Positions 53,061 to 60,925 of a DNA stretch of 64,000 nucleotides are shown here, piece by piece. Source of the stretch: Paenibacillus sp. FSL R5-0490. GTDB taxonomy: Bacteria > Bacillota > Bacilli > Bacillales > Cytobacillaceae. Location of the stretch: positions 83,601 through 147,600 of the forward strand of contig NZ_MRTQ01000011.1 of the NCBI RefSeq assembly GCF_001956215.1, read 5' to 3'. Below the pieces are notes generated by a model, which saw only the letters and a list, made by a program, of their open reading frames with translations, ran no database searches and was not told where the DNA came from. The position numbers and the translations under genes were made by a program. Position 1 is the first letter of the stretch; every line of letters starts with the position of its first letter.

Positions 53061-53432
53061 ATGAAAAAGATATTGATTGCTGAGGATGAAGAAATTCTGC
53101 GCATGCTTATTGCTGACACTCTGGAAGATGGGGACTTTGAAGTCGATGAAGCTGAAGATGGAGAAGAAGCCCTGAAGCTGCTGGAAAAAAAGGAATATGA
53201 TTTGGTCATCCTGGATTATATGATGCCTGGACTTACCGGTCTTGATGTCATCAGGAAAATCCGGGGTGAGCAGGCTCTTAACAAAGATGTGAAAATATTA
53301 ATGTTATCTGCCAAAAGCCAGCAAAATGAACAGGAAGAGGTTTTAAAGGCAGGGGCCGATTATTTCATGGTTAAACCATTCAGCCCTCTTCAATTATTTG
53401 AGAAGGTTGGAAAAATAGTAGATGAAGCTTAA
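53061..53432 (+). CDS. Stand-alone response regulator receiver
   Basis: A 123-residue CheY-like protein consisting only of a REC domain: acidic pair EDEE near residue 8, phospho-acceptor Asp53 in VILDYMMPG, Thr/Ser switch in MLSAKS near 85 and Lys in VKPFSP near 106. It has no output domain, so it is probably a phosphate shuttle or binding switch. It begins directly after the glycosidase stop and overlaps the kinase gene by 11 bases. Confidence 0.9.
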   Translation: MKKILIAEDEEILRMLIADTLEDGDFEVDEAEDGEEALKLLEKKEYDLVILDYMMPGLTGLDVIRKIRGEQALNKDVKILMLSAKSQQNEQEEVLKAGADYFMVKPFSPLQLFEKVGKIVDEA

Positions 53433-56295
53433 TCATTTTATAAAAAAGAGCCTGACCAGGCAGATTGTTGCGCTTATGGGAGTATTCGCCCTTCTCTTTC
53501 TGGCGGGAACCAGTATTTTAATTTTGCTGCAAGAGCAAATAAACAGCTCTTATTACAAAGAACGCGAAAAGCTTGTAAAAAAAGAAGAAATTGTTCAGCA
53601 AATTGATCATAACTTCAATCTCGTCTTTTTTGATGTCAGAGGCTACTTCGCCTTTGGGAATTCTGAATTAAAAAACCAGGCTGCTGCCTTAAGGCCGCAG
53701 ATCAGAAAACTTATCAGTGAATACAATGGCATTGCTTCAACCAATGAAGACAAAGCCTTTGGGAAGGAAATGGATGAATTTGCGGATTATTATTTCATTG
53801 AAAGGCTTCCCGTTTCCATCGAATATTTTGAAGCAGGCCGTATGGAAGAAATCATTAAAATGGCAGATTCCGGTGCTACTGCAAGGATTAATTCCTTTCA
53901 GGAAGATATTCAGGTTTATCTGCAAAATTTGAATGATGAGCTGAACGGCAGGGTACAGGATTTAATCCAAAAACAATCTTATATTCAAACAGGTTTTTTT
54001 CTTTTTCTTGTTGCCATTCTGGTGATCCTGTTTCGGATGATCCGCATTATGTTCAAGCAGGTAGGACAGCCGCTTACTCAGTTTGCCAATGCTGCAGAAG
54101 AAATTGCCAAGGGAGGAAAGGCGGAACTGAATGTAGGGCAGGATCGTATGGATGAATTAGCAGTCTTGTCTGTTGCCTTTCAAAAAATGGTGGTGACCCT
54201 GCAGGAAAAAGAGCAGGATTTGCTTGCTCAAAATGAGGAGCTTCTTGCTCAGCAGGACGAACTTCAAGCACAGAGGGAAGAATTGGAAGATGCCCTTGGA
54301 ACCATGCAATCAAATGAGATAAAACTTGAGCGCCGGAATGAATTGATTAATGGCATCTCCAATTCGCTGCAAAAACAGGAAGTGCTGGAGAGCATTGTGA
54401 TGAATATGTCCAATGTCATTGAAGCGGACTGCGGGATCATTGTAATGCTTGAAAATGATGAATCTGCTTCATTTGGCATTTCATCTTTGGGAGTAGAACA
54501 GTTCAAGAATCATTTGAAAAGCGGATTAATTGAGAGGCTGAAACAAACAAAAGAAGGTTTTGCTGTTAAGAGACAATTGCTTCAAGAAGAGAAGGGCTAC
54601 CATGTAAGAACCGTTTTCTGCTATGACCTTTATTTGCCGGTTATTTCTTCAAATCAAGAGGTTACGGCTGTCATGGTGTTCACCAGATACGGGTTTCCTT
54701 TTGCACAGACGCATATGGATGAATATTCGGCACTATCAAAACAGATTGGGCTGTCGCTCGATAAAATCAGTTCTTATGAAAACTCTGAAGCTAATAGAAA
54801 ATTAAACCAGGATATCCTCAACACTGTAAAGGAAGGTCTGCAGTATGTTGACAGGGACGGCTGCATCCTGCAGGTCAACAAACAGCTTTGCGAAATGATC
54901 CACTGCGAGGGTGGGTTTGAAGGGATTGTTGGACTGACCTGGGATAAATGGAGCGTACTTCTAAAACAGCAGGTAGAGGATGAAGATGGTTTTACCGAAT
55001 TTATCTGGCGGGCCTTTAATGGTGAAACATCCAGCGGGGAAACGTTTGTTTACAAAACAAAGGATAGTGGGAATGTCTTCCAGATGTACTGTGAAGATCT
55101 TTATCAGAATAATGAGTGTGTTGGAACTGTATTGGTGCACAGGGATATTACAAAAGAATTTAAAGTAGATGAGATGAAATCCGAGTTTGTCAGCACCGTC
55201 AGCCATGAATTGAGAACACCGCTTGCCAGCATTTTAGGTTTCTCGGAGCTGCTGCTGAACAGGGAGCTCAAGGCGGAAAAGCAGAAGAAATATATGATGA
55301 CAATATTAAATGAAGCCAAGAGGCTTACTTCCCTGATCAATGATTTTCTTGATGTTCAGCGGATGGAATCCGGCAAGCAAACGTACGAAAAAAAATATAT
55401 AGAGCTTCTCCCTATGATTGAGAAAGTAATAGATAATCAGCAGGTGCAGACGGATGTTCACAATATTACATTGGAACCATTTTGTGGAAATGATGTCATT
55501 CTTGGTGATTCCTGCAAAATCGAACAGGTTTTTTCCAATTTGATAAGTAATGCCATCAAGTATTCTCCATCTGGAGGCACAGTAAATATAAGGTTATACG
55601 AGGAAAACAGCCTGCTTCTTATAGAAGTGCAAGATCAAGGACTGGGAATTCCGGAAAATGCAGCTGCGGATATTTTTAACAAATTTTATAGAGTGGACAA
55701 TTCAGATCGACGCCGAATTGGCGGAACTGGGCTTGGGCTTTCCATTGTTCAGGAAATAGTAAAGGCTCATGATGGAAATATAAGCGTCAAATCAAAATAC
55801 GGCGAAGGAAGTACCTTCACTGTATCCTTTCCAGCTGTCTATAAGCCTTCCCATGGACTGGATGAGAACATTCATCAAAGCGGCACACGCTATGAAGTGC
55901 TGGTCATTGAAGATGATCAAAGTCTGGCAGAACTGTTTATTCAGGAGCTTACGGAAAACAATTTGCATGCGAAGCATTTCAATAACGGAAGGGATGTCCT
56001 GGCTTATTTGGAAAATTACCTGCCTGATGCGATTGTTTTGGATATCATGCTTGATGAAGGGCTTGATGGATGGAGTGTTATGAAGATATTAAAACGAAAT
56101 GAAGTGTTAAGTCACATTCCAATTATTATTTCAACTGCACTGGATGAAAAAGAGAAAGGCCTGTCACTGGGAGCTCATGAATACCTAATAAAGCCTTACC
56201 AGGCGGGAAGCCTGTCGATGGCCATTATGCAGACACTGCTTAAGGTGGGGAAAGCCGGTCAGATACTGGTTCCTGAGAATTCACCCGGTGATTAA
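53422..56295 (+). CDS. Hybrid sensor histidine kinase (HAMP-GAF-PAS-HisKA-HATPase-REC)
   Basis: A 957-residue membrane kinase. Helices at ~12-34 and ~190-208 flank a ~150-residue helical extracytoplasmic sensor; then HAMP (~212-262), a coiled coil rich in Gln and Glu (~258-300), GAF (~305-450), PAS (~465-580), HisKA with His595 in VSHELRTPLAS, HATPase with N710, DQGLGIP and GTGLGLS, and a C-terminal REC with Asp874. The His-Asp pair within one protein predicts transfer to a separate Hpt, which the first gene of the cluster provides. A terminator follows. Confidence 0.92.
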   Translation: MKLNHFIKKSLTRQIVALMGVFALLFLAGTSILILLQEQINSSYYKEREKLVKKEEIVQQIDHNFNLVFFDVRGYFAFGNSELKNQAAALRPQIRKLISEYNGIASTNEDKAFGKEMDEFADYYFIERLPVSIEYFEAGRMEEIIKMADSGATARINSFQEDIQVYLQNLNDELNGRVQDLIQKQSYIQTGFFLFLVAILVILFRMIRIMFKQVGQPLTQFANAAEEIAKGGKAELNVGQDRMDELAVLSVAFQKMVVTLQEKEQDLLAQNEELLAQQDELQAQREELEDALGTMQSNEIKLERRNELINGISNSLQKQEVLESIVMNMSNVIEADCGIIVMLENDESASFGISSLGVEQFKNHLKSGLIERLKQTKEGFAVKRQLLQEEKGYHVRTVFCYDLYLPVISSNQEVTAVMVFTRYGFPFAQTHMDEYSALSKQIGLSLDKISSYENSEANRKLNQDILNTVKEGLQYVDRDGCILQVNKQLCEMIHCEGGFEGIVGLTWDKWSVLLKQQVEDEDGFTEFIWRAFNGETSSGETFVYKTKDSGNVFQMYCEDLYQNNECVGTVLVHRDITKEFKVDEMKSEFVSTVSHELRTPLASILGFSELLLNRELKAEKQKKYMMTILNEAKRLTSLINDFLDVQRMESGKQTYEKKYIELLPMIEKVIDNQQVQTDVHNITLEPFCGNDVILGDSCKIEQVFSNLISNAIKYSPSGGTVNIRLYEENSLLLIEVQDQGLGIPENAAADIFNKFYRVDNSDRRRIGGTGLGLSIVQEIVKAHDGNISVKSKYGEGSTFTVSFPAVYKPSHGLDENIHQSGTRYEVLVIEDDQSLAELFIQELTENNLHAKHFNNGRDVLAYLENYLPDAIVLDIMLDEGLDGWSVMKILKRNEVLSHIPIIISTALDEKEKGLSLGAHEYLIKPYQAGSLSMAIMQTLLKVGKAGQILVPENSPGD

Positions 56296-56347
56296 AACAT
56301 CTGCTCTATTATATAAGATTTTCTCCTGCTTCCAGTAGGAACGTTAA

Positions 56348-56378
56348 AACCTGGCTAAAAAGAGGCCGGGTTTTTTTT
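56348..56378 (+). terminator. Terminator of the six-gene cluster
   Basis: AACCTGGC (56348-56355) pairs with GCCGGGTT (56365-56372, one G-T pair) and eight T follow. Confidence 0.85.
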
Positions 56379-56556
56379 ATGGTATGCTGGCAAATCAGTG
56401 ATTTAAGAAATAAAGCACTGTAAAAGAAAATCCCTTTATTTAAATGTTCCTTACTTCTGATTCAATAAAAAAATAACAAAAAACATTAAATATTTATTGA
56501 AAAACAATAAATAATAGATTAAAATCAAAATGAAAATAAGAAGTGAGGTGCTTTTT

Positions 56557-57039
56557 ATGGAAAAGGTAACAACGTTGTTTTTAAAAATAGCCGTTATTCT
56601 ATTAGGAGTCCCTATTTTAGTTTTGTGCATTGTTCTTGTGCCTGAACTGGGGAATGTTGCAGGTGAATTGCTGCCTGAGTTTGCGTTTATCAAATATCTG
56701 GTATACATCGTATTTTATGGCTCGACTATTCCCTTTTACTTTGCGTTATATCAGGCATTCAGGCTTTTGCGCTATATTGACAAGAATGAAGCTTTCTCTG
56801 ATTTATCTGTCATAGCTTTGAAGAAGATAAAATATTGCGCCATCATCATCGCCGGTTTGCATGTGGTGGTACTGCCGGTCTTCTATCTTTTTGCAGAGAT
56901 AGACGATGCCCCAGGTGTCATCTTCGTCGGAATGGTGGTTCCTTTTGCATCGATGGTTATCGCAGTGTTTGCGGCTGTTCTCCAAAAGCTGCTGCAAGAG
57001 GCAATCGAGATAAAATCAGAAAATGATTTAACGGTTTGA
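56557..57039 (+). CDS. yoaS: DUF2975 membrane protein (YoaS-like)
   Basis: A 160-residue protein with four helices of the DUF2975 family. FRLLRYIDKNEAFSDLSV near residue 70 is the conserved cytosolic loop. ATG 56557 with GAGGTG upstream is preferred to ATG 56530. It is followed nine bases later by the YozG-like regulator and then by the YoaT-like protein, the same order as in B. subtilis. The DUF2975-HTH pair is common in Firmicutes; function is not known. Confidence 0.85.
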   Translation: MEKVTTLFLKIAVILLGVPILVLCIVLVPELGNVAGELLPEFAFIKYLVYIVFYGSTIPFYFALYQAFRLLRYIDKNEAFSDLSVIALKKIKYCAIIIAGLHVVVLPVFYLFAEIDDAPGVIFVGMVVPFASMVIAVFAAVLQKLLQEAIEIKSENDLTV

Positions 57040-57048
57040 GGTGAGAAC

Positions 57049-57258
57049 ATGGCGATATTAATCAATGTTGATGTAATGCTGGCAAAAAGGAAAATGAGTG
57101 TAACAGAACTTTCAGAGAGGGTAGGAATCACCATGGCAAACCTTTCTATTTTGAAAAATGGAAAAGCAAAAGCGATCCGGTTTTCCACTTTGGAGGCCAT
57201 CTGCAAAGCCCTGGATTGTCAGCCGGGAGATATCTTGGAGTATCGCAGTGATGAATAA
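57049..57258 (+). CDS. yozG: Small Cro/CI-type regulator (YozG-like)
   Basis: A 69-residue HTH_26-type DNA-binding protein: NVDVMLAKRKMSVTELSERV, then ITMANLSILKNGKAKAIRF and ICKALDCQPGDILEY. It matches B. subtilis YozG in size and neighbourhood. Probably controls its own yoaS operon. ATG 57049 follows TTTGAGGTGAG. Confidence 0.85.
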   Translation: MAILINVDVMLAKRKMSVTELSERVGITMANLSILKNGKAKAIRFSTLEAICKALDCQPGDILEYRSDE

Positions 57259-57263
57259 GAGGA

Positions 57264-57313
57264 TGGGGGGACAGGTTCATCGTCCCGGTTGGGACAATAA
57301 CCTGTCCCCTTTG
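57264..57313. repeat. GGGGACAGGT palindromic repeat
   Basis: GGGGGGACAGGTTCATCGTCCC and its inverse GGGACAATAACCTGTCCCC form a nested hairpin; a further TTTGTCCC follows. Short palindromes with GGGGACAGGTT are scattered between genes in many bacillus-type genomes. Here it separates yozG from yoaT and may act as a weak terminator or spacer. Confidence 0.55.
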
Positions 57314-57336
57314 TCCCAATGAAAGGGGGATTTCAA

Positions 57337-58167
57337 ATGCAAATGACTATTCGAAAAATGGAAGTTCAGCCGTTGAGGTCACTGAAACAATTGTTTCGTT
57401 TCGGCTGGGAGCAGGCTTTGTCCTGTGTGTTTCCTGTTGTCATTTTTGCTTCTTTGGCTTTGACCAACGTCATACCGATGCCTTTTCTGCCGCGGTATGA
57501 CTGGCTGCTGATCATCTGTCTTCTGATGCAATGGGTGATGGTGCGATCTGGCTTAGAAACGAAGGATGAATTGAAGGTTATCACGATGTTCCACATAATT
57601 GGGCTTGCACTGGAACTGTTTAAGGTACATATGGGCTCATGGGCATATCCGGAGGAGGGGTATTCCAAAGTTTTTGGGGTTCCTTTGTACAGCGGCTTCA
57701 TGTATGCCAGTGTAGCAAGTTATCTTTGCCAGGCGTGGAGGAGGCTGAAAGTTGATCTGATCAAGTGGCCGCCATTCCTGACAGTAGTGCCTCTCGCCGC
57801 TGCCATTTATTTGAATTTTTTCACCCATCATTATTGGATCGATATCCGCTGGTGGCTGTCCGGTTTGGTGATCATTATGTTTTGGAAATCCTGGGTCCGT
57901 TATGAGGTCGGCGGAAAGGCTTACCGAATGCCTATTTCACTTTCCTTTGTGCTCATCGGGTTCTTTATATGGGTAGCTGAGAATATTGCCACATTCTTTG
58001 GAGCGTGGGAGTATCCCAATCAGGCGGAGGCCTGGAGTCTTGTTCATCTGGGAAAAGTGAGTTCCTGGCTCTTATTGGTAATTGTCAGCTTTCTTATAGT
58101 TGCGACACTCAAGCAAGTGAAGGGGAAGAATTCGGCAGAACAAGCAATCGGTCTGAAACTGCAGTAG
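57337..58167 (+). CDS. yoaT: DUF817 membrane protein (YoaT-like)
   Basis: A 276-residue protein with about eight membrane helices, family DUF817. AYPEEGYSKVFGVPLYSGFM near residue 103, HHYWIDIRWWLSG near 168 and WEYPNQAEAWS near 227 are conserved. ATG 57337 has AAAGGGGGAT upstream; ATG 57319 is in frame but lacks a site. A broken copy of its central part lies at 60760. Function unknown. Confidence 0.88.
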   Translation: MQMTIRKMEVQPLRSLKQLFRFGWEQALSCVFPVVIFASLALTNVIPMPFLPRYDWLLIICLLMQWVMVRSGLETKDELKVITMFHIIGLALELFKVHMGSWAYPEEGYSKVFGVPLYSGFMYASVASYLCQAWRRLKVDLIKWPPFLTVVPLAAAIYLNFFTHHYWIDIRWWLSGLVIIMFWKSWVRYEVGGKAYRMPISLSFVLIGFFIWVAENIATFFGAWEYPNQAEAWSLVHLGKVSSWLLLVIVSFLIVATLKQVKGKNSAEQAIGLKLQ

Positions 58168-58356
58168 AGATATTCAGCTAGCATGTGATCTGAATCTGAA
58201 GTTTTACCATTTGGATAAAATCCTAATTCCAATTAAGGATTGATCGCTATTTCCTTTTCGGCCTGAAAGGTTTTTAAAAGTAACAAAATGTTTTTTTTGT
58301 GCAGTCTAATATGATATATTAAGCTCACAGGCCATAACATATGGGAGGGGAATAAT
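58168..58356. other. Upstream region of the RsbR-like gene
   Basis: No gene. It contains AT-rich promoter-like sequence (TAATATGATATATTAAG near 58308-58324) before the strong GGGAGGGG ribosome site. Confidence 0.35.
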
Positions 58357-59190
58357 CTGATCAATCAAACAGAGGTTGATTATAAGAAGAAAATATCTGA
58401 AGACATACTCAGCAAAAAGCATGAATTAATCAGGCAAAAAATAGATTTAAAATCCAACCAGATTTCTGAATCAATGGCTTCCAGATTACTTGAATGGCGT
58501 GAAAATCTTGTCGGGATATATGCACAATCAATCGCAAGTGATATAGAGACAACTTATCAGGTTCTTAAAGAATGGGGAGATGAAGCTGTAGACACATTGG
58601 TGAATTATAATCTCCCAATAGATATAGCACTAAAGGAAGTCAGGGATTATCGAAACCTCATTGGCCATATTATCAGGGACGATGCATCCCAGCTGGAACT
58701 GACAATAGAACAGTTTTATGAAATAATTTCAGACTTTGATTCTGTGGTGGATCGAGCCGTTCATTGGCTGAGTATTTCATATTCAAAGAAATTCTACACA
58801 CGTATTAATTTAGCAGAAGCTGCTGCATTAGAATTATCGATTCCAGTAATTAAAATTACTTCGAAAATTGGAATCCTGCCTTTGATAGGAGATATTGATA
58901 CTCAAAGAGCCCAGGAATTAATGGAGAAAGCTCTTACAAAAAGCAATGAGTTCTCTTTGGAGCATATCATTATAGACTTATCAGGTGTTCCTGTTGTGGA
59001 TACCATGGTGGCAGACCGAATCATAAGGGTTGTAGAATCTTTAACTCTTTTGGGTGTTAAAGCTACATTAACAGGAATCAGACCTGAAATTGCTCAAACA
59101 TTGACTCACCTGGGAATCAATATTTCTCACATTGATGTGGCCACAAGTCTTCAAAAGGCTTTACAGAGCTTATTGAAGATTAAACTTTAA
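58357..59190 (+). CDS. RsbR-type stressosome protein, probable CTG start
   Basis: A 277-residue RsbR paralogue, closest in layout to RsbRD: helical N-terminal sensor (non-haem globin-like in the family) and C-terminal STAS domain (~165-277). Both regulatory Thr positions are present, in GDIDTQRAQ and VVDTMVADRI, the sites of RsbT phosphorylation in B. subtilis. The first ATG, 58474, would remove 39 residues of family-typical sequence; the frame runs upstream to CTG 58357, six bases after GGGAGGGG. No ATG, GTG or TTG exists between. It should join the stressosome upstream of SigB. Confidence 0.85.
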   Translation: MINQTEVDYKKKISEDILSKKHELIRQKIDLKSNQISESMASRLLEWRENLVGIYAQSIASDIETTYQVLKEWGDEAVDTLVNYNLPIDIALKEVRDYRNLIGHIIRDDASQLELTIEQFYEIISDFDSVVDRAVHWLSISYSKKFYTRINLAEAAALELSIPVIKITSKIGILPLIGDIDTQRAQELMEKALTKSNEFSLEHIIIDLSGVPVVDTMVADRIIRVVESLTLLGVKATLTGIRPEIAQTLTHLGINISHIDVATSLQKALQSLLKIKL

Positions 59191-59552
59191 AAATAATAAC
59201 CTTTTATATAGATCGCATTATAATAGGCTTGTCTTGGAAGATAAATTAATATAAATACTGTTATTTACAGGGATTGCAGGAGCAGTCCTTTTTTTGATTG
59301 GACCATTTCAGGCAAATTCACTCCGAATATCCTCTGATTTTATCACTCCACCGATCTTCTTTATTAAAACCTTTAGCTCTTCCTGGTTAGATAAATTATT
59401 AATCACTCTTCTGGTTCTTAACGAATATTAAGCTCTGACAGTTTTCATCTAGCTATGAAAGGGGAAAGCTGGCTTTCTCAATAGGTAGAAGCCTATTCCA
59501 ATTCCCAGATTTAGAATAGACTGTTAGGGAAAAAGTCTAGGGAGGAGAAAAA
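59191..59552. other. Intergenic with a terminator and gene debris
   Basis: A terminator lies at 59269-59296 (AGGGATTGC-AGGA-GCAGTCCTTTTTTT). A minus-strand frame around 59330-59430 reads NLSNQEELKVLIKKIGGVIK but has no start or ribosome site. The promoter of the spore gene cluster must be near the right end. Confidence 0.5.
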
Positions 59553-59651
59553 ATGCATACCCAATTGAACAAAGGAATTCAGTCAATTCCAGTTGAAGAA
59601 TTTAGGGGGCCATTAGGATTCACCAGGATTAAGGACAGAAGGGTGTTTTAA
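59553..59651 (+). CDS. Small protein at the head of the gerP-like cluster (32 aa)
   Basis: ATG 59553 follows AGGGAGGAGAAAAA, an excellent ribosome site, and opens a 32-residue frame whose TAA is directly followed by the ATG of the next gene, so the two are coupled. The product (starting MHTQLNKGIQSIPVEEFRGP and ending KDRRVF) is basic and soluble. I do not recognise it. Its place before two GerPA/GerPF-like genes suggests expression during sporulation. Confidence 0.6.
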   Translation: MHTQLNKGIQSIPVEEFRGPLGFTRIKDRRVF

Positions 59652-59918
59652 ATGTCTATTGTCATAAATCTGTATTATCTAAAGGTTAACAGTATCTCCG
59701 GTAATGGTTCCATTACAGTCGGTGAGGCCACCCATAATAGCCACTCTTCCAAAAATAAATTACAAGGGCTGAATTCCTCTTATGGAGATTTGTCTCCGAC
59801 GGAAGGAATGATGGAGAATATCTATATTGATCCTGATGTGAATGATCAGACAGAAATCGGCACAAGCGATAATTCTTATGTGAATCAACCAAGACCGCCT
59901 ATGCCGCCAGTTTATTAA
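59652..59918 (+). CDS. Spore germination protein of the GerPA/GerPF family
   Basis: An 88-residue protein of the gerPA/gerPF type: short N-terminal strand IVINLYYLKVNSISGNGSI, a VGEATHNSHSSKNKLQG segment and an acidic C-terminus ending RPPMPPVY. GerP proteins are coat-region proteins needed for germinants to pass the coat; this two-gene cluster is not the six-gene gerP operon and looks like a variant set. The next gene is a paralogue 13 bp downstream. Confidence 0.8.
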   Translation: MSIVINLYYLKVNSISGNGSITVGEATHNSHSSKNKLQGLNSSYGDLSPTEGMMENIYIDPDVNDQTEIGTSDNSYVNQPRPPMPPVY

Positions 59919-59931
59919 GAGGAGGTAAAGT

Positions 59932-60174
59932 ATGCCTTATCAAATAAATATCCTAAATATAAAGGTAAATGGTGCTACACAAAATGGAAATATTGATATT
60001 GGACCTACGGTGCATAACAGTCATACCGCTAATAGCAAGTTTATTGGAGCAAATTTTTCTATGGGTGATTTTTCACCAACCACGGCAGTGTTAAATTCCG
60101 GAAACGTTGACCCTGATGTCAGCGACCAGGATCAAATAGCTAATCCATCTGCACCGATCACGAATCAAATATAA
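59932..60174 (+). CDS. Spore germination protein of the GerPA/GerPF family
   Basis: An 80-residue paralogue of the preceding protein, sharing the INILNIKVNGATQNGNI-type start, VHNSHTANSKFIGAN and DPDVSDQDQI. Ribosome site AGAGGAGGTAAAGT. The repeated V/IxxxTHNSH...K...GxN pattern in both suggests recent duplication. Likely deposited in the inner coat region. Confidence 0.8.
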   Translation: MPYQINILNIKVNGATQNGNIDIGPTVHNSHTANSKFIGANFSMGDFSPTTAVLNSGNVDPDVSDQDQIANPSAPITNQI

Positions 60175-60186
60175 AGGAGTACAGGG

Positions 60187-60618
60187 ATGGATATAGAAAA
60201 AATCAGAAAGTGGCTTGAGATTACGAATGAATATCAAAATAGTCATTTTTGGACTAGTGTCCTGCAGAACAAATATGTTAATGAGAGCCGGCATCGGGAG
60301 GAAGCTTTTCCGAAATGTGATATTTATCAGAATGAAAGCTATAACTTTGTTATTTTCGAAATTCCTGGTTTAGATCCATCCGAAATTTCCCTGAATTTAA
60401 TTTCAAGCAAGCAGCTGAAAATCTCGGGACATGTAAAACGATTCTATCCCGATCAAATAGTAGTTAAAAGAGAAAGAACTTATGGGGATTTCCAAAGGAC
60501 GATTGAACTTCCGGAACCAGCCGATCCTCAATACATGCGTACAGAGATTCAAAGTGGAGGCCTGCTTCAAATAGCGTATCCGCGCGAAGTGGAGAATATA
60601 TATTTTCCACAAAGCTAA
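60187..60618 (+). CDS. Hsp20/alpha-crystallin-like spore coat protein
   Basis: A 143-residue small heat-shock-fold protein resembling the coat proteins CotM and CotP. The alpha-crystallin core begins at CDIYQNESYNFVIFEIPGLD near residue 43 and contains LKISGHVKR and YGDFQRTIELPEP; the C-terminal IxI-like motif is ENIYFP. Start ATG 60187 has AAGGAGT upstream. It ends the spore cluster, 12 bp after the gerP-like gene, and a terminator follows. Confidence 0.83.
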   Translation: MDIEKIRKWLEITNEYQNSHFWTSVLQNKYVNESRHREEAFPKCDIYQNESYNFVIFEIPGLDPSEISLNLISSKQLKISGHVKRFYPDQIVVKRERTYGDFQRTIELPEPADPQYMRTEIQSGGLLQIAYPREVENIYFPQS

Positions 60619-60631
60619 ATCTATGACCTGA

Positions 60632-60666
60632 AAAAAGATGACATCCATACGGGTGTCATTTTTAAT
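60632..60666 (+). terminator. Rho-independent terminator
   Basis: AAAAAGATGACATCC pairs with GGGTGTCATTTTT around ATAC; TTAATAT follows. Confidence 0.8.
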
Positions 60667-60759
60667 ATATCATTTTTATAATTTTCCTTTTTTACCTTGG
60701 GATGTGTGCTCAGTAAGTAAAAACGAAGCTTTAACTTCATTAAATATGAAAATACAGCT

Positions 60760-60880
60760 GGGCTCAGGGCATATCCGAAGGAGGATTTTTCTAAAGTGTT
60801 TGGAGTTCCTTTGTACAGCGGCTTCAGCCATGCCAGTGTCGCAAGTTATCTATGTCAGGCTTGAAGAAGGATGAAGGTTA
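60760..60880 (+). pseudogene. Partial duplicate of yoaT (DUF817)
   Basis: About 40 codons repeat the central part of the DUF817 gene at 57633-57755 with high nucleotide identity: AYPKEDFSKVFGVPLYSGFS followed by ASVASYLCQA. The Trp codon that follows in the intact gene is TGA here, and sequence on both sides does not match. It is an isolated, inactive fragment 3 kb from its parent. Confidence 0.8.
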
Positions 60881-60925
60881 AACCTATAAAAATAAGTAAT
60901 TCATCCTTCTCATGCTGTGAGGAAG

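Noticed and set aside
57264..57313. A second riboswitch or attenuator before yoaT
   Set aside because: It is a short palindrome of a dispersed type without an aptamer-like core.
59330..59430. Minus-strand small gene in the gap after rsbR
   Set aside because: Protein-like for about 30 residues but with no start context; not enough to call.
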